Of a DNA stretch of 64,000 nucleotides, positions 48,622 through 58,122 are shown one piece after another. The first letter of the stretch is position 1. Each line of letters starts with the position of its first letter. The position numbers and the translations under genes were made by a program. Below the pieces are notes generated by a model. That model made no database searches and was not told the origin of the DNA. It was given only the letters and a program-made list of their open reading frames with translations. The stretch covers positions 62,001 to 126,000 of the forward strand of contig NZ_BMMM01000005.1 of the NCBI RefSeq assembly GCF_014645835.1, given 5' to 3'. This DNA comes from Streptomyces albiflavescens (lineage in GTDB: Bacteria > Actinomycetota > Actinomycetes > Streptomycetales > Streptomycetaceae).

Positions 48622-50772
48622 TCAGTCGAGTGGTCGTGCCCGCAGCAGGAGCAGCGCGACATCGTCGGGCCGCTCCTGCGTCGCCGTCCCGCCGTGCCGC
48701 ACGAGACTGTCGGCCAGCGTGTCCAGGGGCTGGTCGCCGGTCTCGGCGAGCCGTCGGCCGAGGTCGGCGAGGGCGTCCTCGATGTCGACACCGGGGGACT
48801 CGATCAGACCGTCGGTATAGAGAGTGAGCACGGAGCCGGGGGCGAGCGGCACCTCGGTCGTGGGATACGTGGCCGACGCGTCGATCCCGAGCAGCGGGCC
48901 ACCGGCCAGGTCGAGCACCCGGACCTTGCCGTCCGGCCGCCGCAGCAACGGCGGCGGATGGCCCGCACGCGCCATGACGGCCACCTCGCGCGCGGGGTCG
49001 AGACGCAGATACAGACAGCTGGCGAAGAGGTCGGTGCCCAGGTCGAACAGCAGCCGGTTGGTGCTCCCCATCACCTCCTCCGGCGGCTGACCGACGGTCG
49101 TGTACGCCCGTACGGCGGTGCGGATCTGCCCCATCAGGCCCGCCGCCGTCACGTTGTGGCCCTGAACATCGCCGATCACCGCCGCGGCCCGGTCGCGCGA
49201 GGGCACCAGGTCGTAGAAGTCCCCGCCGATGTCCATGCCCTGAGTGGCCGGGAGATAGCGTGCGGCCGCCTCGATCGAGGGCAGCGACGGCAGCGAGGGC
49301 GGCAGCAGAGCGGCCTGCAGACCGTGCGCCAGCTGGAGCTTGGCGTCGTAGAGGAGGGCACGCTCCAGCGCCTGCGCGGCCAGCCCGCCCAGACTCGTCA
49401 GGACAGCACGTTCATCGGCGGGGAAGGCGTGCGGCTGGGCGTACGCCAGGACGCAGATGCCCACCGGCCGCCCGGACGCGATGAGCGGCAGATAGGCCCA
49501 GGCGGCCATGCCGTCCGGCGTCGCGTTCAGGGACGGGTAGAGGCGCTCCAGCTGCTGACGCGAGTCGAAGAAGGCGGGAACCCCGGAGTTCAGCGCGTGG
49601 GTACCCGGGGTCTGTGCGCTGAGCGGCATCCCGTCGAAGCACTCCACGACGTGCGCGTCCGGATAGCCCCGATGCCCGAGCACGTGCAGGCGCCCGGCCC
49701 GCGAGCCGAGGACGACCAGGGCCTGGCTGCCGACGGCGGGCGCGACCTCGTCCGCGACCAACTGCACCACGTCCTGCACGCCCGCCGCCTCCGTGAGTGC
49801 GCTCGCCAGACTCAGCACATGGGAGATGGTGGCCAGGCGCGGCGTGTCGTCGCCGCGCCGCGGCCCGGTACGGGTCATCTCGGTCACCGCCCGGGCCCGT
49901 GAGATGCGCACGCTCAGCCCGTTCGTACTGGGATACAGGCGGAACGACAACCAGTCGCCGGGTGGCCGCAGCGCCACGAACGACGTCACCTGCTGGCTGA
50001 GCAGAGCGGCACGATACCGGTCCTCGTAGACGGGGTCGTTGAGCCAGGGCACGGACGCCCACAGCTGGGTGCCCAGCAGGTCGCTGACCCGGACGCCCAG
50101 CAGCTCCGCCGTCGCCGCGTTGGCGTAGCTGATCCGCCCGTGCAGATCCATCGCGCACAGCCCGTACGGCAGCCGCGCCACCATCCGTGCGACCTCCACG
50201 GTGCCGAGTGTGCCGGCCACGGTCGCCGTAGTGGCGGGTGCCGGCAGCTCCGGCTCGGGGTGCACGGGACGCTGCTCCTCGGCGGCCCGCTCGAGGCGGA
50301 GCGCGAGTCGGTCGCAGGCCGCGGTGAGATGGTCGCGTTCCCGGTCGGACAGTTCCGGCGGATGCGAGCCGGGCCAGGTCACGAAGACGGCGCCGTACGT
50401 CTTGTTCCCGGTCGCCACGGGGAGCGCGGCCAACGCGAATGGATAGGGGAGCACCAAGGCGATCCGTGGATAGCGGCTGGCCATCTGCTCCTCGCCGCTG
50501 ACCCAGATCAGTCGCCGCTCCCGCACCGCCTCGGCCACCGGGATCGGCGCGCTCAGTCCCACCCGCTCCCACGGTGCGGCGAAGGCCCTGGGCAGTCCCG
50601 CCATGGCCGCCATTTCCAGGACCGGCTCGTGGGGCGCCAGTAGATAGACCCCGCCGGCGTGGGCGTGGACGTCGTCCATCATCGCGGTCAGCGTCAGCGA
50701 GAGCAGCGGCTTTCCGACCGGCGCCGGTCGACCCCCCGCCGGTGCCTGCCCGGACCCCTGCCGGTCGGACAC
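48622..50772 (-). CDS. GAF-PAS-GAF-PP2C (SpoIIE) phosphatase
   Basis: The 716-residue regulator has GAF about 15-150, PAS about 170-275 (YGLCAMDLHGRISYANAATA), GAF about 305-460 and PP2C about 480-710 with GGDFYDLVPSRDRAAAVIGD, VQGHN and a C-terminal RPDDVALLLLR. GTG 50772 is preferred because AGGAGG lies eight bases upstream. It lacks a HATPase. It is divergent from a second, HATPase-bearing PP2C gene, and the two may act on the same anti-anti-sigma target. Confidence 0.88.
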   Translation of the reverse strand: MSDRQGSGQAPAGGRPAPVGKPLLSLTLTAMMDDVHAHAGGVYLLAPHEPVLEMAAMAGLPRAFAAPWERVGLSAPIPVAEAVRERRLIWVSGEEQMASRYPRIALVLPYPFALAALPVATGNKTYGAVFVTWPGSHPPELSDRERDHLTAACDRLALRLERAAEEQRPVHPEPELPAPATTATVAGTLGTVEVARMVARLPYGLCAMDLHGRISYANAATAELLGVRVSDLLGTQLWASVPWLNDPVYEDRYRAALLSQQVTSFVALRPPGDWLSFRLYPSTNGLSVRISRARAVTEMTRTGPRRGDDTPRLATISHVLSLASALTEAAGVQDVVQLVADEVAPAVGSQALVVLGSRAGRLHVLGHRGYPDAHVVECFDGMPLSAQTPGTHALNSGVPAFFDSRQQLERLYPSLNATPDGMAAWAYLPLIASGRPVGICVLAYAQPHAFPADERAVLTSLGGLAAQALERALLYDAKLQLAHGLQAALLPPSLPSLPSIEAAARYLPATQGMDIGGDFYDLVPSRDRAAAVIGDVQGHNVTAAGLMGQIRTAVRAYTTVGQPPEEVMGSTNRLLFDLGTDLFASCLYLRLDPAREVAVMARAGHPPPLLRRPDGKVRVLDLAGGPLLGIDASATYPTTEVPLAPGSVLTLYTDGLIESPGVDIEDALADLGRRLAETGDQPLDTLADSLVRHGGTATQERPDDVALLLLRARPLD

Positions 50773-50999
50773 GCCGACCACCTCCTCGCAGGGCCGCGCA
50801 CATGTCCCAGGGGTCAAGGCTCCCTCTTGGCGGCCCCTCCCGCACGGCGAGCGGACCGCCGGACGCGCCGCGCACAACCCACCCGGGGATCCCGCCCGGC
50901 GGACGGAAGTCCCGCTGCCACCGCGACGGCGCGGGCCCGACGGGTTCGGAACGGTCACAGGGGCTGCGCGAGCGTCCCGGAAGCGCTGTAATTGCGGAC

Positions 51000-53432
51000 G
51001 TGGTCAGTGAGGGCGCTGCGGAACGCAGAACGAGAACGCTGCGTGCCGAACTTGCCCTCAAGACGCTCACCACGGACCTGGATCCGCGCGAGCGGCTGCG
51101 CCGTGTCCTCGAACAGGTGCTGGTCTACACCACTGCGACTCTGGCTGCGGTGTACTCACCGAGCGAGAGCGGCGACGAACTGCACCTGGCCGAGTCCGCC
51201 GGGCTGCCGAGGACGCTGTACGGGCTGCGCGACAGCTATCCCCTCTCCAGCGGGTTTCCCGCGGTGGACGCCCACCGCTCGGGCCGGCCGCTGTGGCTCG
51301 TCCCGGAGGAGCTCAGCCGCTACGCGGACGCCCGGCGGCTGCCGTCCCAGGAGTTCTCGCTGGGCGTGCTGCCGCTGCGGGACGACGGCTGCCTGGTCGC
51401 CGTCACCGAGAACCCGGGCGGCTTCGGCTCCGCGGACCGGGAGTACCTGGAGCTGCTCGCCGAGGCCGTCGTCTGCCCGCCGCCCGCCGAGGCCGAGGAC
51501 ATCGAGGACCTGCCCGCCAGCTCCTTCAGCCTCGCCATGGACACCGGGCACGTCGAGGTCGACGACGAGATGATGGAGCTGTTCGGCCTGGACCCGGACG
51601 AATTCGACGGCAAGGTGGAGACGCTGCTGTCGCTGACCGTACCGGAGGACCTGCCCTCGCTGATGTCCGCCGTGGAGCCGGACCACATGTCCATCGGCGA
51701 CCGCGAGCTGGAGTTCCGGATTCTGCAGCCGTCCGGCGGGCAGCGCTGGCTGCGGCTGCGCGCCCGCCTGCTGCCCGGCGGCGAAGGGCGTCCGGCGCGA
51801 CTGGTCGGCGCGGTGTCCGACGCCTCGAAGCTGCGCTCCGGCGTCAATGACGTGGCCCGCGTCCAGCGGCTCGCCACGGCCCTGGCCACCGCGGGCACCG
51901 TACGCGACGTCGGCCGGGCCGTGGTCGCCGCCCTGCGCAAGCCCCTCAGGGCCGACCGCATCGCCCTCGCCGCACTGGAGGGCGACCGACTCGTCGTCAC
52001 CGTCCTCGACCCGCCCGAGCCCGAGTCCTGGCCCGAGCTGTGGCGCACCGAATGGCGCTCGGAGTGGCCGGACGCGCCCGTCCGCGCCATGCCGACGCTC
52101 GCCGCGGCGCTGAGCGAGGGGCGGCCCGCCATCTGGCCCGCCGGGGCGCCGCTGGAGCCGGCGCTCGCCGAGGTCGGCCCCGGCGGCCTCGCCGTCCTGC
52201 CGCTGCCCGCCGGCGGGCGCATGGCCGGTGCCTGCCTGATCGGCTGGGACACCCCGCACGACTTCGGTCCCGACGAGCGCGCCCTGCTCACCGCGGCCGC
52301 GGGTCTCGCGGGCCAGGCGCTGATGCGGGCCCACGCCTTCGACGCCGAACACGAACTCATCGGCACGCTCCAGCGCACGCTGCTCCCACGCCGCCTGCCC
52401 CAGCTGCCCGGCGCGGTCGCCGTCGCCCGCTACCTCCCGACCACGGCGGGTCTGGAGGTCGGCGGCGACTGGTACGACGTGATCCCGCTGCCGGAAAACC
52501 ACGTCGCCCTCGTCATCGGTGACGTCCAGGGACACAATGCCTCGGCGGCGACCCTCATGGGCCAGATGCGCACGGCCCTGCGCGCCTACGCCATCGAGGG
52601 GCATCCCCCGGACGTGGTGGTCTCGCACGCCAATCGTCTCCTCATGGACCTCGAGACGGACCTCTTCGCCACCTGCTGTTACGTTGATGTGGACATGGAG
52701 GAAGGCTCCGCCTGGTACGTCCGCGCCGGACATCTGCCGCCGGTGCTGCGTCACCCGGATGGCCGCACGGAGGTTCCCGAGTCCGACGGTGGGCCGCCGC
52801 TCGGCGTCGTCACCCAGGCAGACTTCCCGCTGAGCCCGCTGCGGCTCCAGCCCGGCACGATCGTGGCCCTGACCACGGACGGTCTTGTCGAGTCCGTCGA
52901 GGTCGACATCGAGGACGGCCTGAATCGGCTCGCCGCGGACCTGGCCCGCTCCGACCCCGCCCACCTCGGACTCGTGGCCGACACACTGCTCGCGGGCGCC
53001 AACCGCAGCGACGACGTGGCCCTGCTCCTGATGCGCTACGACGGCCTGGCGACGCGTCCGCTCCGTGAGAGCTGGACCATCTGGCGCGTCCCCGAGGCAG
53101 TCCGGCACGCCCGCCGCTTCACCAGGCGCACCCTGCGCACCTGGGACGTGAGCGAAAACCTGGACGCCGTACTCCTCGTCGTCTCCGAACTCGTCACCAA
53201 CGCCCTCGTGCACACCGACGGTCAGGTCCGGCTCGACCTCACCCTCATCAACCACCGCCTGCGGGTCTCGGTCGCCGACAACTCGCCGCGTTCGCCCATC
53301 AAGCCCACCAGCATCGGTTGGGAGGCCACCGGCGGCCGCGGCATCCTCCTGGTCGAAGCGATGTCTGCGGCCTGGGGGACGGTGCCGGTGAGCGGCGGGA
53401 AGCAGGTGTGGAGCGAGGTCCTGTTGGAGTGA
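51000..53432 (+). CDS. GAF-PAS-GAF-PP2C phosphatase with C-terminal HATPase
   Basis: The ~810-residue regulator has GAF about 15-165, PAS about 170-275 (VEVDDEMMELFGLDPDEFDG), GAF about 285-440, PP2C about 460-680 (GGDWYDVIPLPENHVALVIG, DVQGHN, NRSDDVALLLMRYD) and a HATPase about 690-805 (VSELVTNALVHTDG, GGRGILLVEAMSAAWG). GTG 51000 is the likeliest start but has no clear ribosome site. It probably works in sigma-factor partner switching, as a phosphatase with a linked anti-sigma-like kinase. It shares a ~227-base divergent promoter region with the preceding phosphatase. Confidence 0.88.
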   Translation: MVSEGAAERRTRTLRAELALKTLTTDLDPRERLRRVLEQVLVYTTATLAAVYSPSESGDELHLAESAGLPRTLYGLRDSYPLSSGFPAVDAHRSGRPLWLVPEELSRYADARRLPSQEFSLGVLPLRDDGCLVAVTENPGGFGSADREYLELLAEAVVCPPPAEAEDIEDLPASSFSLAMDTGHVEVDDEMMELFGLDPDEFDGKVETLLSLTVPEDLPSLMSAVEPDHMSIGDRELEFRILQPSGGQRWLRLRARLLPGGEGRPARLVGAVSDASKLRSGVNDVARVQRLATALATAGTVRDVGRAVVAALRKPLRADRIALAALEGDRLVVTVLDPPEPESWPELWRTEWRSEWPDAPVRAMPTLAAALSEGRPAIWPAGAPLEPALAEVGPGGLAVLPLPAGGRMAGACLIGWDTPHDFGPDERALLTAAAGLAGQALMRAHAFDAEHELIGTLQRTLLPRRLPQLPGAVAVARYLPTTAGLEVGGDWYDVIPLPENHVALVIGDVQGHNASAATLMGQMRTALRAYAIEGHPPDVVVSHANRLLMDLETDLFATCCYVDVDMEEGSAWYVRAGHLPPVLRHPDGRTEVPESDGGPPLGVVTQADFPLSPLRLQPGTIVALTTDGLVESVEVDIEDGLNRLAADLARSDPAHLGLVADTLLAGANRSDDVALLLMRYDGLATRPLRESWTIWRVPEAVRHARRFTRRTLRTWDVSENLDAVLLVVSELVTNALVHTDGQVRLDLTLINHRLRVSVADNSPRSPIKPTSIGWEATGGRGILLVEAMSAAWGTVPVSGGKQVWSEVLLE

Positions 53433-53496
53433 CCGCGTGCGCGGTGGGCCGTGGGGCGCACGCTGCGGAATCACGGGGGAGTGACACTCTGAGGGT

Positions 53497-54003
53497 GTGC
53501 GTCTGCTGCTGATGTCCGACACCCACCTCCCGAAGCGTGCGAAGGAACTGCCGGCCCGGCTCCTCGCCGAACTCCCGCTCGCCGACGTGGTCGTCCACGC
53601 GGGCGACTGGGTGGACACCGCCACCCTCGACCTGCTGGAGGACCGCGCCCGCGCGGTCCTCGGCGTGTACGGCAACAACGACGGCCCGGCCCTGCGCGCC
53701 CGCCTTCCCGAGGTCGCCCGCGCCGAACTGGGCGGCCTGCGCTTCGGAGTCGTCCACGAGACCGGCGCAGCCCAGGGCCGTGAGCACCGCTGCGCCGAGC
53801 GCTTCCCCGATCTCGACGTCCTGGTCTTCGGGCACAGCCACATCCCCTGGGACACGACAACGGAGACCGGCCTGCGCCTGCTCAACCCCGGATCGCCGAC
53901 CGACCGCCGCCGCCAGCCCTACTGCACCTACATGACCGCGACAGCGGCGGACGGCCGGCTCACCGACGTGACACTGCACCGACTGCCGCCGCACACCGGC
54001 TAA
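53497..54003 (+). CDS. YfcE/MJ0936-type metallophosphoesterase
   Basis: The 168-residue protein has all phosphoesterase motifs: MSDTHLPK, VVHAGDWVD, GVYGNNDGP, VVHETG, VFGHSHIPWD and NPGSPTDRRR. These bind two metals. It starts with GTG 53497. Members cleave phosphodiesters such as cyclic nucleotides. The next gene starts 33 bases after the stop. Confidence 0.92.
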   Translation: MRLLLMSDTHLPKRAKELPARLLAELPLADVVVHAGDWVDTATLDLLEDRARAVLGVYGNNDGPALRARLPEVARAELGGLRFGVVHETGAAQGREHRCAERFPDLDVLVFGHSHIPWDTTTETGLRLLNPGSPTDRRRQPYCTYMTATAADGRLTDVTLHRLPPHTG

Positions 54004-54036
54004 TTGAGTGGACGGCCGACGGCCGCGCCCAGTGAG

Positions 54037-54960
54037 ATGGACGGCATGGTGATCGACCCCGATCTCGTACGCCGTCTGCTGGCGGCGCAGTTCCCCCAGT
54101 GGGCCGAACTGCCCCTGTCACCCGTCCCGTTGTCGGGCATGGACAATGCCACCTTCCGGCTGGGCGACGACCTGTCCGTACGGCTGCCGCGCTACTCCCA
54201 CTGGGTCGGCCAGGTGGAACGCGAGCACACATGGCTGCCGCGTCTCGCGCCGCACCTGCCGCTGCCCGTCTCCGAACCGCTGGCCAAGGGGGAGCCGGGG
54301 GAGGGCTACCCCTACCCCTGGTCCGTCTACCGATGGCTGGAGGGGGAGACGGCCACGACGGACGGCCTGGTCGATCCGGTCGAAGCGGCCGTGCGGCTCG
54401 CCGAGTTCATCACCGCGCTGCAGAAGCTCGACCCCACCGGGGGCCCGGGCCCCGAGTCGAGCAACGCGTTCCGCGGTGTGCCCATGGGTGACGAGCGTGA
54501 CTCCCTGGCGGCCGACGCGCGAGTCCGCCCCAAGATCGAGGCGCTCAAGCGCGCGGGCATGGTCGACACCGACGCGGTGACGGAGGTGTGGGAAGCGGCA
54601 CTCGCGGCGCCCGCCTGGGACGCGCCGCCGGTGTGGATCCACGGCGACCTGGCGACCGGCAACCTCCTCGCCGTCGACGGCCGGTTGAGCGCGGTCATCG
54701 ACTTCGGGACGCTCGCCGTGGGCGACCCTGCCGTCGATCTGCTTCCCGCGTGGATGTTCCTGCCCGCCCACGCACGCGGCGCCTTCCGCGCCGCGCTCGA
54801 TCTGGACGACGCGACCTGGGCGCGGGGGCGTGGCTGGGCGCTCGCCGGCTCCCTGCCCGTGCCGGACGACCCGTTCTTCCAGAAGGACCCGTCTCGGGTG
54901 ACCGCGGCGCTGCACCACCTGGACCAGGTGATCGCCGATCACCGCGACGCGGCCGGCTGA
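54037..54960 (+). CDS. Aminoglycoside phosphotransferase (APH)-family protein
   Basis: The 307-residue kinase-fold protein has LSGMDNATFRLGDDLSVRLP, YPWSVYRWLEGETATTDGL, catalytic VWIHGDLATGNLLAVDGRLS and metal-binding AVIDFGTLAVGDPAVDLLPA. The TTG at 54004 is in frame, but ATG 54037 has a better N-terminus. Family members phosphorylate small molecules and many are not antibiotic resistance proteins; no resistance can be claimed. It ends five bases from the convergent CoxG gene. Confidence 0.9.
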   Translation: MDGMVIDPDLVRRLLAAQFPQWAELPLSPVPLSGMDNATFRLGDDLSVRLPRYSHWVGQVEREHTWLPRLAPHLPLPVSEPLAKGEPGEGYPYPWSVYRWLEGETATTDGLVDPVEAAVRLAEFITALQKLDPTGGPGPESSNAFRGVPMGDERDSLAADARVRPKIEALKRAGMVDTDAVTEVWEAALAAPAWDAPPVWIHGDLATGNLLAVDGRLSAVIDFGTLAVGDPAVDLLPAWMFLPAHARGAFRAALDLDDATWARGRGWALAGSLPVPDDPFFQKDPSRVTAALHHLDQVIADHRDAAG

Positions 54961-54965
54961 CCGGC

Positions 54966-55655
54966 TCAGGGGTGCCGACGGCGTCGTAGGCGCAGGAACA
55001 CCAGCGCCGCGGCGACGGCCGCGGCGACTGCCACGACCAACCGCTTGGCGACCGGCATCCCCGCCGTCCGGAGCAGATCGATCGGCTCCGCCTCGGAACG
55101 CACCGAAACCGACGGCTCGCCGAGCAGCTCGGATTCGTCGAGTCGGCGTGAATCCTCGGCTCGGCCGGGTTCCGAGGGTCGGCCGGGCGCTGCTTCGGGC
55201 CGGGCGGATGATTCTTCGAGGCGCTCGGAGAGACAGTCCGCGAACTGCCCGACCAGCTTGTCGCCCACCTCCGCCATGACCCCGCGCCCGAACTGCGCCG
55301 GACGCCCCGTCACCGTCAGATCGGTCTCCACCGACACGGCCGTGCCGCCGTCGCGTTCGCTGAGCGTGCCCGTGACCCTGGCCCGCGCCGTGCCCTGGCC
55401 GCGTGACTCCTTGCCGCTCGCGATCAGCACCATCCGGTGCGCCACCTCGTCCTGCTCCTCGAAGACGGCGGTGCCCCGGTACGTCAGCGTGATCGGGCCC
55501 ACCTTCACCTTCACCGAGCCGGTCACGGTCTTGCCGTCGTAGTCCTCGACCGTCGCGCCCGGCATGCACGGGGCGACCCGCTCGATATCGAGGAGCACCC
55601 GCCAGGCGTCCTCGACCGGGACGGGGACCGTGAACTCGTGGTGCAGATCCATCAT
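54966..55655 (-). CDS. coxG: CoxG-type SRPBCC protein with C-terminal membrane anchor
   Basis: The 229-residue protein begins MMDLHHEFTVPVPVEDAWRV and contains CMPGATVEDYDGKTVTGSVK and VGDKLVGQFADCLSERLEES, typical of CoxG. A linker rich in Glu and Arg leads to one C-terminal hydrophobic segment (LVVAVAAAVAAALVFLRLRR), so it is tail-anchored. CoxG is thought to recruit the hydroxylase to the membrane for electron transfer. It is last in the cox-type operon. Confidence 0.92.
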   Translation of the reverse strand: MMDLHHEFTVPVPVEDAWRVLLDIERVAPCMPGATVEDYDGKTVTGSVKVKVGPITLTYRGTAVFEEQDEVAHRMVLIASGKESRGQGTARARVTGTLSERDGGTAVSVETDLTVTGRPAQFGRGVMAEVGDKLVGQFADCLSERLEESSARPEAAPGRPSEPGRAEDSRRLDESELLGEPSVSVRSEAEPIDLLRTAGMPVAKRLVVAVAAAVAAALVFLRLRRRRHP

Positions 55656-55730
55656 TTCCTCCTGGACCGACTGGACCGAGCGACCTGGGACACCTCAGGA
55701 TCGGGCTCCCGCGGCTGCTCCTGGATCGAA

Positions 55731-56852
55731 CTACCTCGGATGAATCGCCCCGCCCGTCGCCGTCAGGGGCGCCCCGCTGCCTCCCCACCGCAGCGCGACG
55801 ATCTCCGCGGCGACCGACACGGCGACCTCCTCCGGCGTACGCGCCCCGAGGTCGAGGCCGACGGGCGAGCGCAGTCGGGACAGTTCACCTTCCGAGAGCC
55901 CGGCATCGGTCAGCCGTTTCATCCGCTCGTCGTGCGTACGACGGCTGCCCATCGCCCCGATGTACGCGGCCGGGCGGCGCAGCGCCACCTCCAGCAGGGG
56001 CACGTCGAACTTCGGATCGTGGGTGAGGACACAGATCACGGTGCGCGCGTCGGTCGTCGTACCGCTCAGATAGCGGTGCGGCCAGTCGACGACCACCTCC
56101 ACGCCCTCCGGGAACCGTTTCGGCGTGGCGAAGACCGGCCGGGCGTCGCACACCGTGACCCGGTAGCCCAGGAAGGCGCCGATCCGGGCCACCGCGGCCG
56201 CGTAGTCGATCGCGCCGAAGACCAGCATGCGAGGCGGTGGCGCGAAGGAATTGAGGAAGACCGTGACCGCGTCCTCGCGGCGCTCGCCGTGCGGCCCGTA
56301 GTGCCGCCGGATCGTGGCGCCCTGGGCCAGCTCGCCGCGCGCGTCGGCGGCGACGGCGACGTCCAGACCCGTCGACCCGAGGGAGCCCGACACCCCACCG
56401 GAAGGGGCCCCCGGCTCGTCGTCCGGCCATACGGCGAGCGTGGCCCCGAGCGGCGCCGGTCCGTCGATCACCGTCGCCACCGTCACCGGGCGGCCCGCGG
56501 CCACCGACTCGGCCACCGCGCCGAAGGACGGGTCGTCGGCGGGGGACACCCGGCGGACGAGCAGCGTGATCTCGCCGCCGCAGGTGAGCCCGACGGCGAA
56601 CGCGTCCTCGTCGCTGTACCCGAAGCTCTCCAGTCGTGCCTCGCCGGACTCCACGACCTCCTGGGCCAACTCGAAGACCGCGCCCTCCACACAGCCGCCG
56701 GACACACTGCCCACGACCTCGTCGGCCGGGCCCACGGCCATGGCCGCGCCCGGGTCGCGAGGCGTGCTGCGGCTCACCGCCACCACCGTGGCGAGCCCGA
56801 ACGGCGAGCCCGCCGCATACCACTGGCTGAGCGCCGGGAGGATGTCACGCAT
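55731..56852 (-). CDS. XdhC/CoxF-type maturation protein
   Basis: The 373-residue protein has the XdhC_CoxI N-terminal domain (STPRDPGAAMAVGPADEVVG, SVSGGCVEGAVFELAQEV with the conserved Cys) and the C-terminal Rossmann domain (RMLVFGAIDYAAAVARIGAF, VICVLTHDPKFDVPLLEVAL, YIGAMGSRRTHDERMKRL). XdhC proteins bind and sulfurate the molybdenum cofactor and insert it into the hydroxylase. It follows the coxE gene by 141 bases that carry a tandem repeat. Confidence 0.93.
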   Translation of the reverse strand: MRDILPALSQWYAAGSPFGLATVVAVSRSTPRDPGAAMAVGPADEVVGSVSGGCVEGAVFELAQEVVESGEARLESFGYSDEDAFAVGLTCGGEITLLVRRVSPADDPSFGAVAESVAAGRPVTVATVIDGPAPLGATLAVWPDDEPGAPSGGVSGSLGSTGLDVAVAADARGELAQGATIRRHYGPHGERREDAVTVFLNSFAPPPRMLVFGAIDYAAAVARIGAFLGYRVTVCDARPVFATPKRFPEGVEVVVDWPHRYLSGTTTDARTVICVLTHDPKFDVPLLEVALRRPAAYIGAMGSRRTHDERMKRLTDAGLSEGELSRLRSPVGLDLGARTPEEVAVSVAAEIVALRWGGSGAPLTATGGAIHPR

Positions 56853-56897
56853 CGCTCGCTCCCTTCACCGCGGGGTGTGCCTGCCTCAAGGATCCGC

Positions 56898-56996
56898 CCC
56901 TTCCGTAGGGTCCGGTGCTCCTCAGGGGGCCGCTCTTTCCGCGGGATCCCGTTCTCCTCACGACCTCGCCCTTTCCGCGGGATCCCGTTCTCCTCA
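56898..56996. repeat. Tandem 36-bp repeat between coxE and coxF genes
   Basis: CTTTCCGCGGGATCCCGTTC and the next six bases occur at 56935-56960 and 56971-56996, with a degraded copy at about 56898-56923. The last copy runs into the coxE stop region. Confidence 0.85.
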
Positions 56997-58118
56997 AGGG
57001 TCCGCTCCTCTCACCACCGCCGCCAGCTGCTCCAGCGCGGCCAGGCTGTGCCCCTCGACGAAGGCGTCCACGCTCGGCAGCGCCGCCGCCATCCCGCCGG
57101 CCAGGGGCGCGTAGCCGGGACGGGCCTTGCGCGGATTGGCCCAGATCACCCGGTGCGCGAGCCGGTGCAAGCGTCGCATCTGCGCCGCGAGCAGGGCCGG
57201 ATCGCCACGCTCCCAGCCGTCCGAGAGCAGCACCACGACCGCGCCGCGCGCCATGCCCCGCCGGCCCCAGCGGTCCAGGAAGCCGCGCAGCATCTCGCCG
57301 AGCCGGGTGCCGCCGCGCCAGTCGGGAACCGCCGCCGCGAGTGCCGCCATGGCCGTGTCGGGGTCGCGGTGCGCGAGCTCACGCGTCACCCGGGTCAGCC
57401 GGGTGCCGATCGTGAACACCTCTGTGCCGGTGCCGTGCGAGGCCGCGTGCGCGAACCGCAGCAGCGCGTCCGCGTACGGAGCCATCGAGCCGCTCACATC
57501 CACGAGCAGCACGACCCGGCGCGGGCGCTCGGCCCGGGCGTGCAGCCGCAGCCGGGCCGGCTCACCGCCGCGCCGCAGCATCTCCCGTACGGTACGACCC
57601 GGATCCACGCTGCCACGGCGCGCCGGGTGCCGCCGCGCGGAGCGCCGCACCTCGCCGCGCAGCCGGAACGCGGCGAGCAGCCGCCGCAGTTGCTCCCGCT
57701 CGGCCGCCGTGAGCCCGGCGAAGTCGCGATGGCGCAGCACGTCGGTGGAGCTGGCGAGCGTGGCCGTCGGTACGGCGGCGTCCTCCGGGGACCGCGTCGC
57801 CGTGGGAGGAACGGGACCGGCGTCACGGACGACCATGCGCAGCCGTGGCGCGGGAGTGGACCACGTCGGAGCGCCTTCCGCCTTCGTGCCGAAGTAGGCG
57901 GCGAAGACCCGTTCGTAGCGTTCGAGATCGTCCTGGTTCCCGCACAGGGTGAGCCGTCCCGCCCAGTACACATCGGATCGCACGCCTGGATCGAGGAGAC
58001 CGAGCGCGCCGAGGAAGGCCTGTACGCGGTCGGGCGCGGCGTCGACGCCGGCCGTGCGCAGGGCTCGGGCGAACCCGACCAGGACGGCGGACGCGTCGAT
58101 GGTGCCCTCGCGCTCCAT
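56994..58118 (-). CDS. coxE: CoxE-type von Willebrand factor A protein
   Basis: The 374-residue protein has a CoxE N-terminal region (ASAVLVGFARALRTAGVDAA, GRLTLCGNQDDLERYERVF) and a C-terminal VWA domain with MIDAS motif VVLLVDVSGSMAPYADALLR, GTRLGEMLRGFLDRWG and VVVLLSDGWERGDPALLAAQ. CoxE works with the CoxD AAA protein in active-site assembly. It lies four bases downstream of the MoxR gene. Confidence 0.92.
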   Translation of the reverse strand: MEREGTIDASAVLVGFARALRTAGVDAAPDRVQAFLGALGLLDPGVRSDVYWAGRLTLCGNQDDLERYERVFAAYFGTKAEGAPTWSTPAPRLRMVVRDAGPVPPTATRSPEDAAVPTATLASSTDVLRHRDFAGLTAAEREQLRRLLAAFRLRGEVRRSARRHPARRGSVDPGRTVREMLRRGGEPARLRLHARAERPRRVVLLVDVSGSMAPYADALLRFAHAASHGTGTEVFTIGTRLTRVTRELAHRDPDTAMAALAAAVPDWRGGTRLGEMLRGFLDRWGRRGMARGAVVVLLSDGWERGDPALLAAQMRRLHRLAHRVIWANPRKARPGYAPLAGGMAAALPSVDAFVEGHSLAALEQLAAVVRGADP

Positions 58119-58122
58119 GCTC

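Noticed and set aside
54037..54960. Aminoglycoside resistance gene
   Set aside because: The APH fold is shared by many metabolic kinases and nothing in the sequence or context points to antibiotic substrates.
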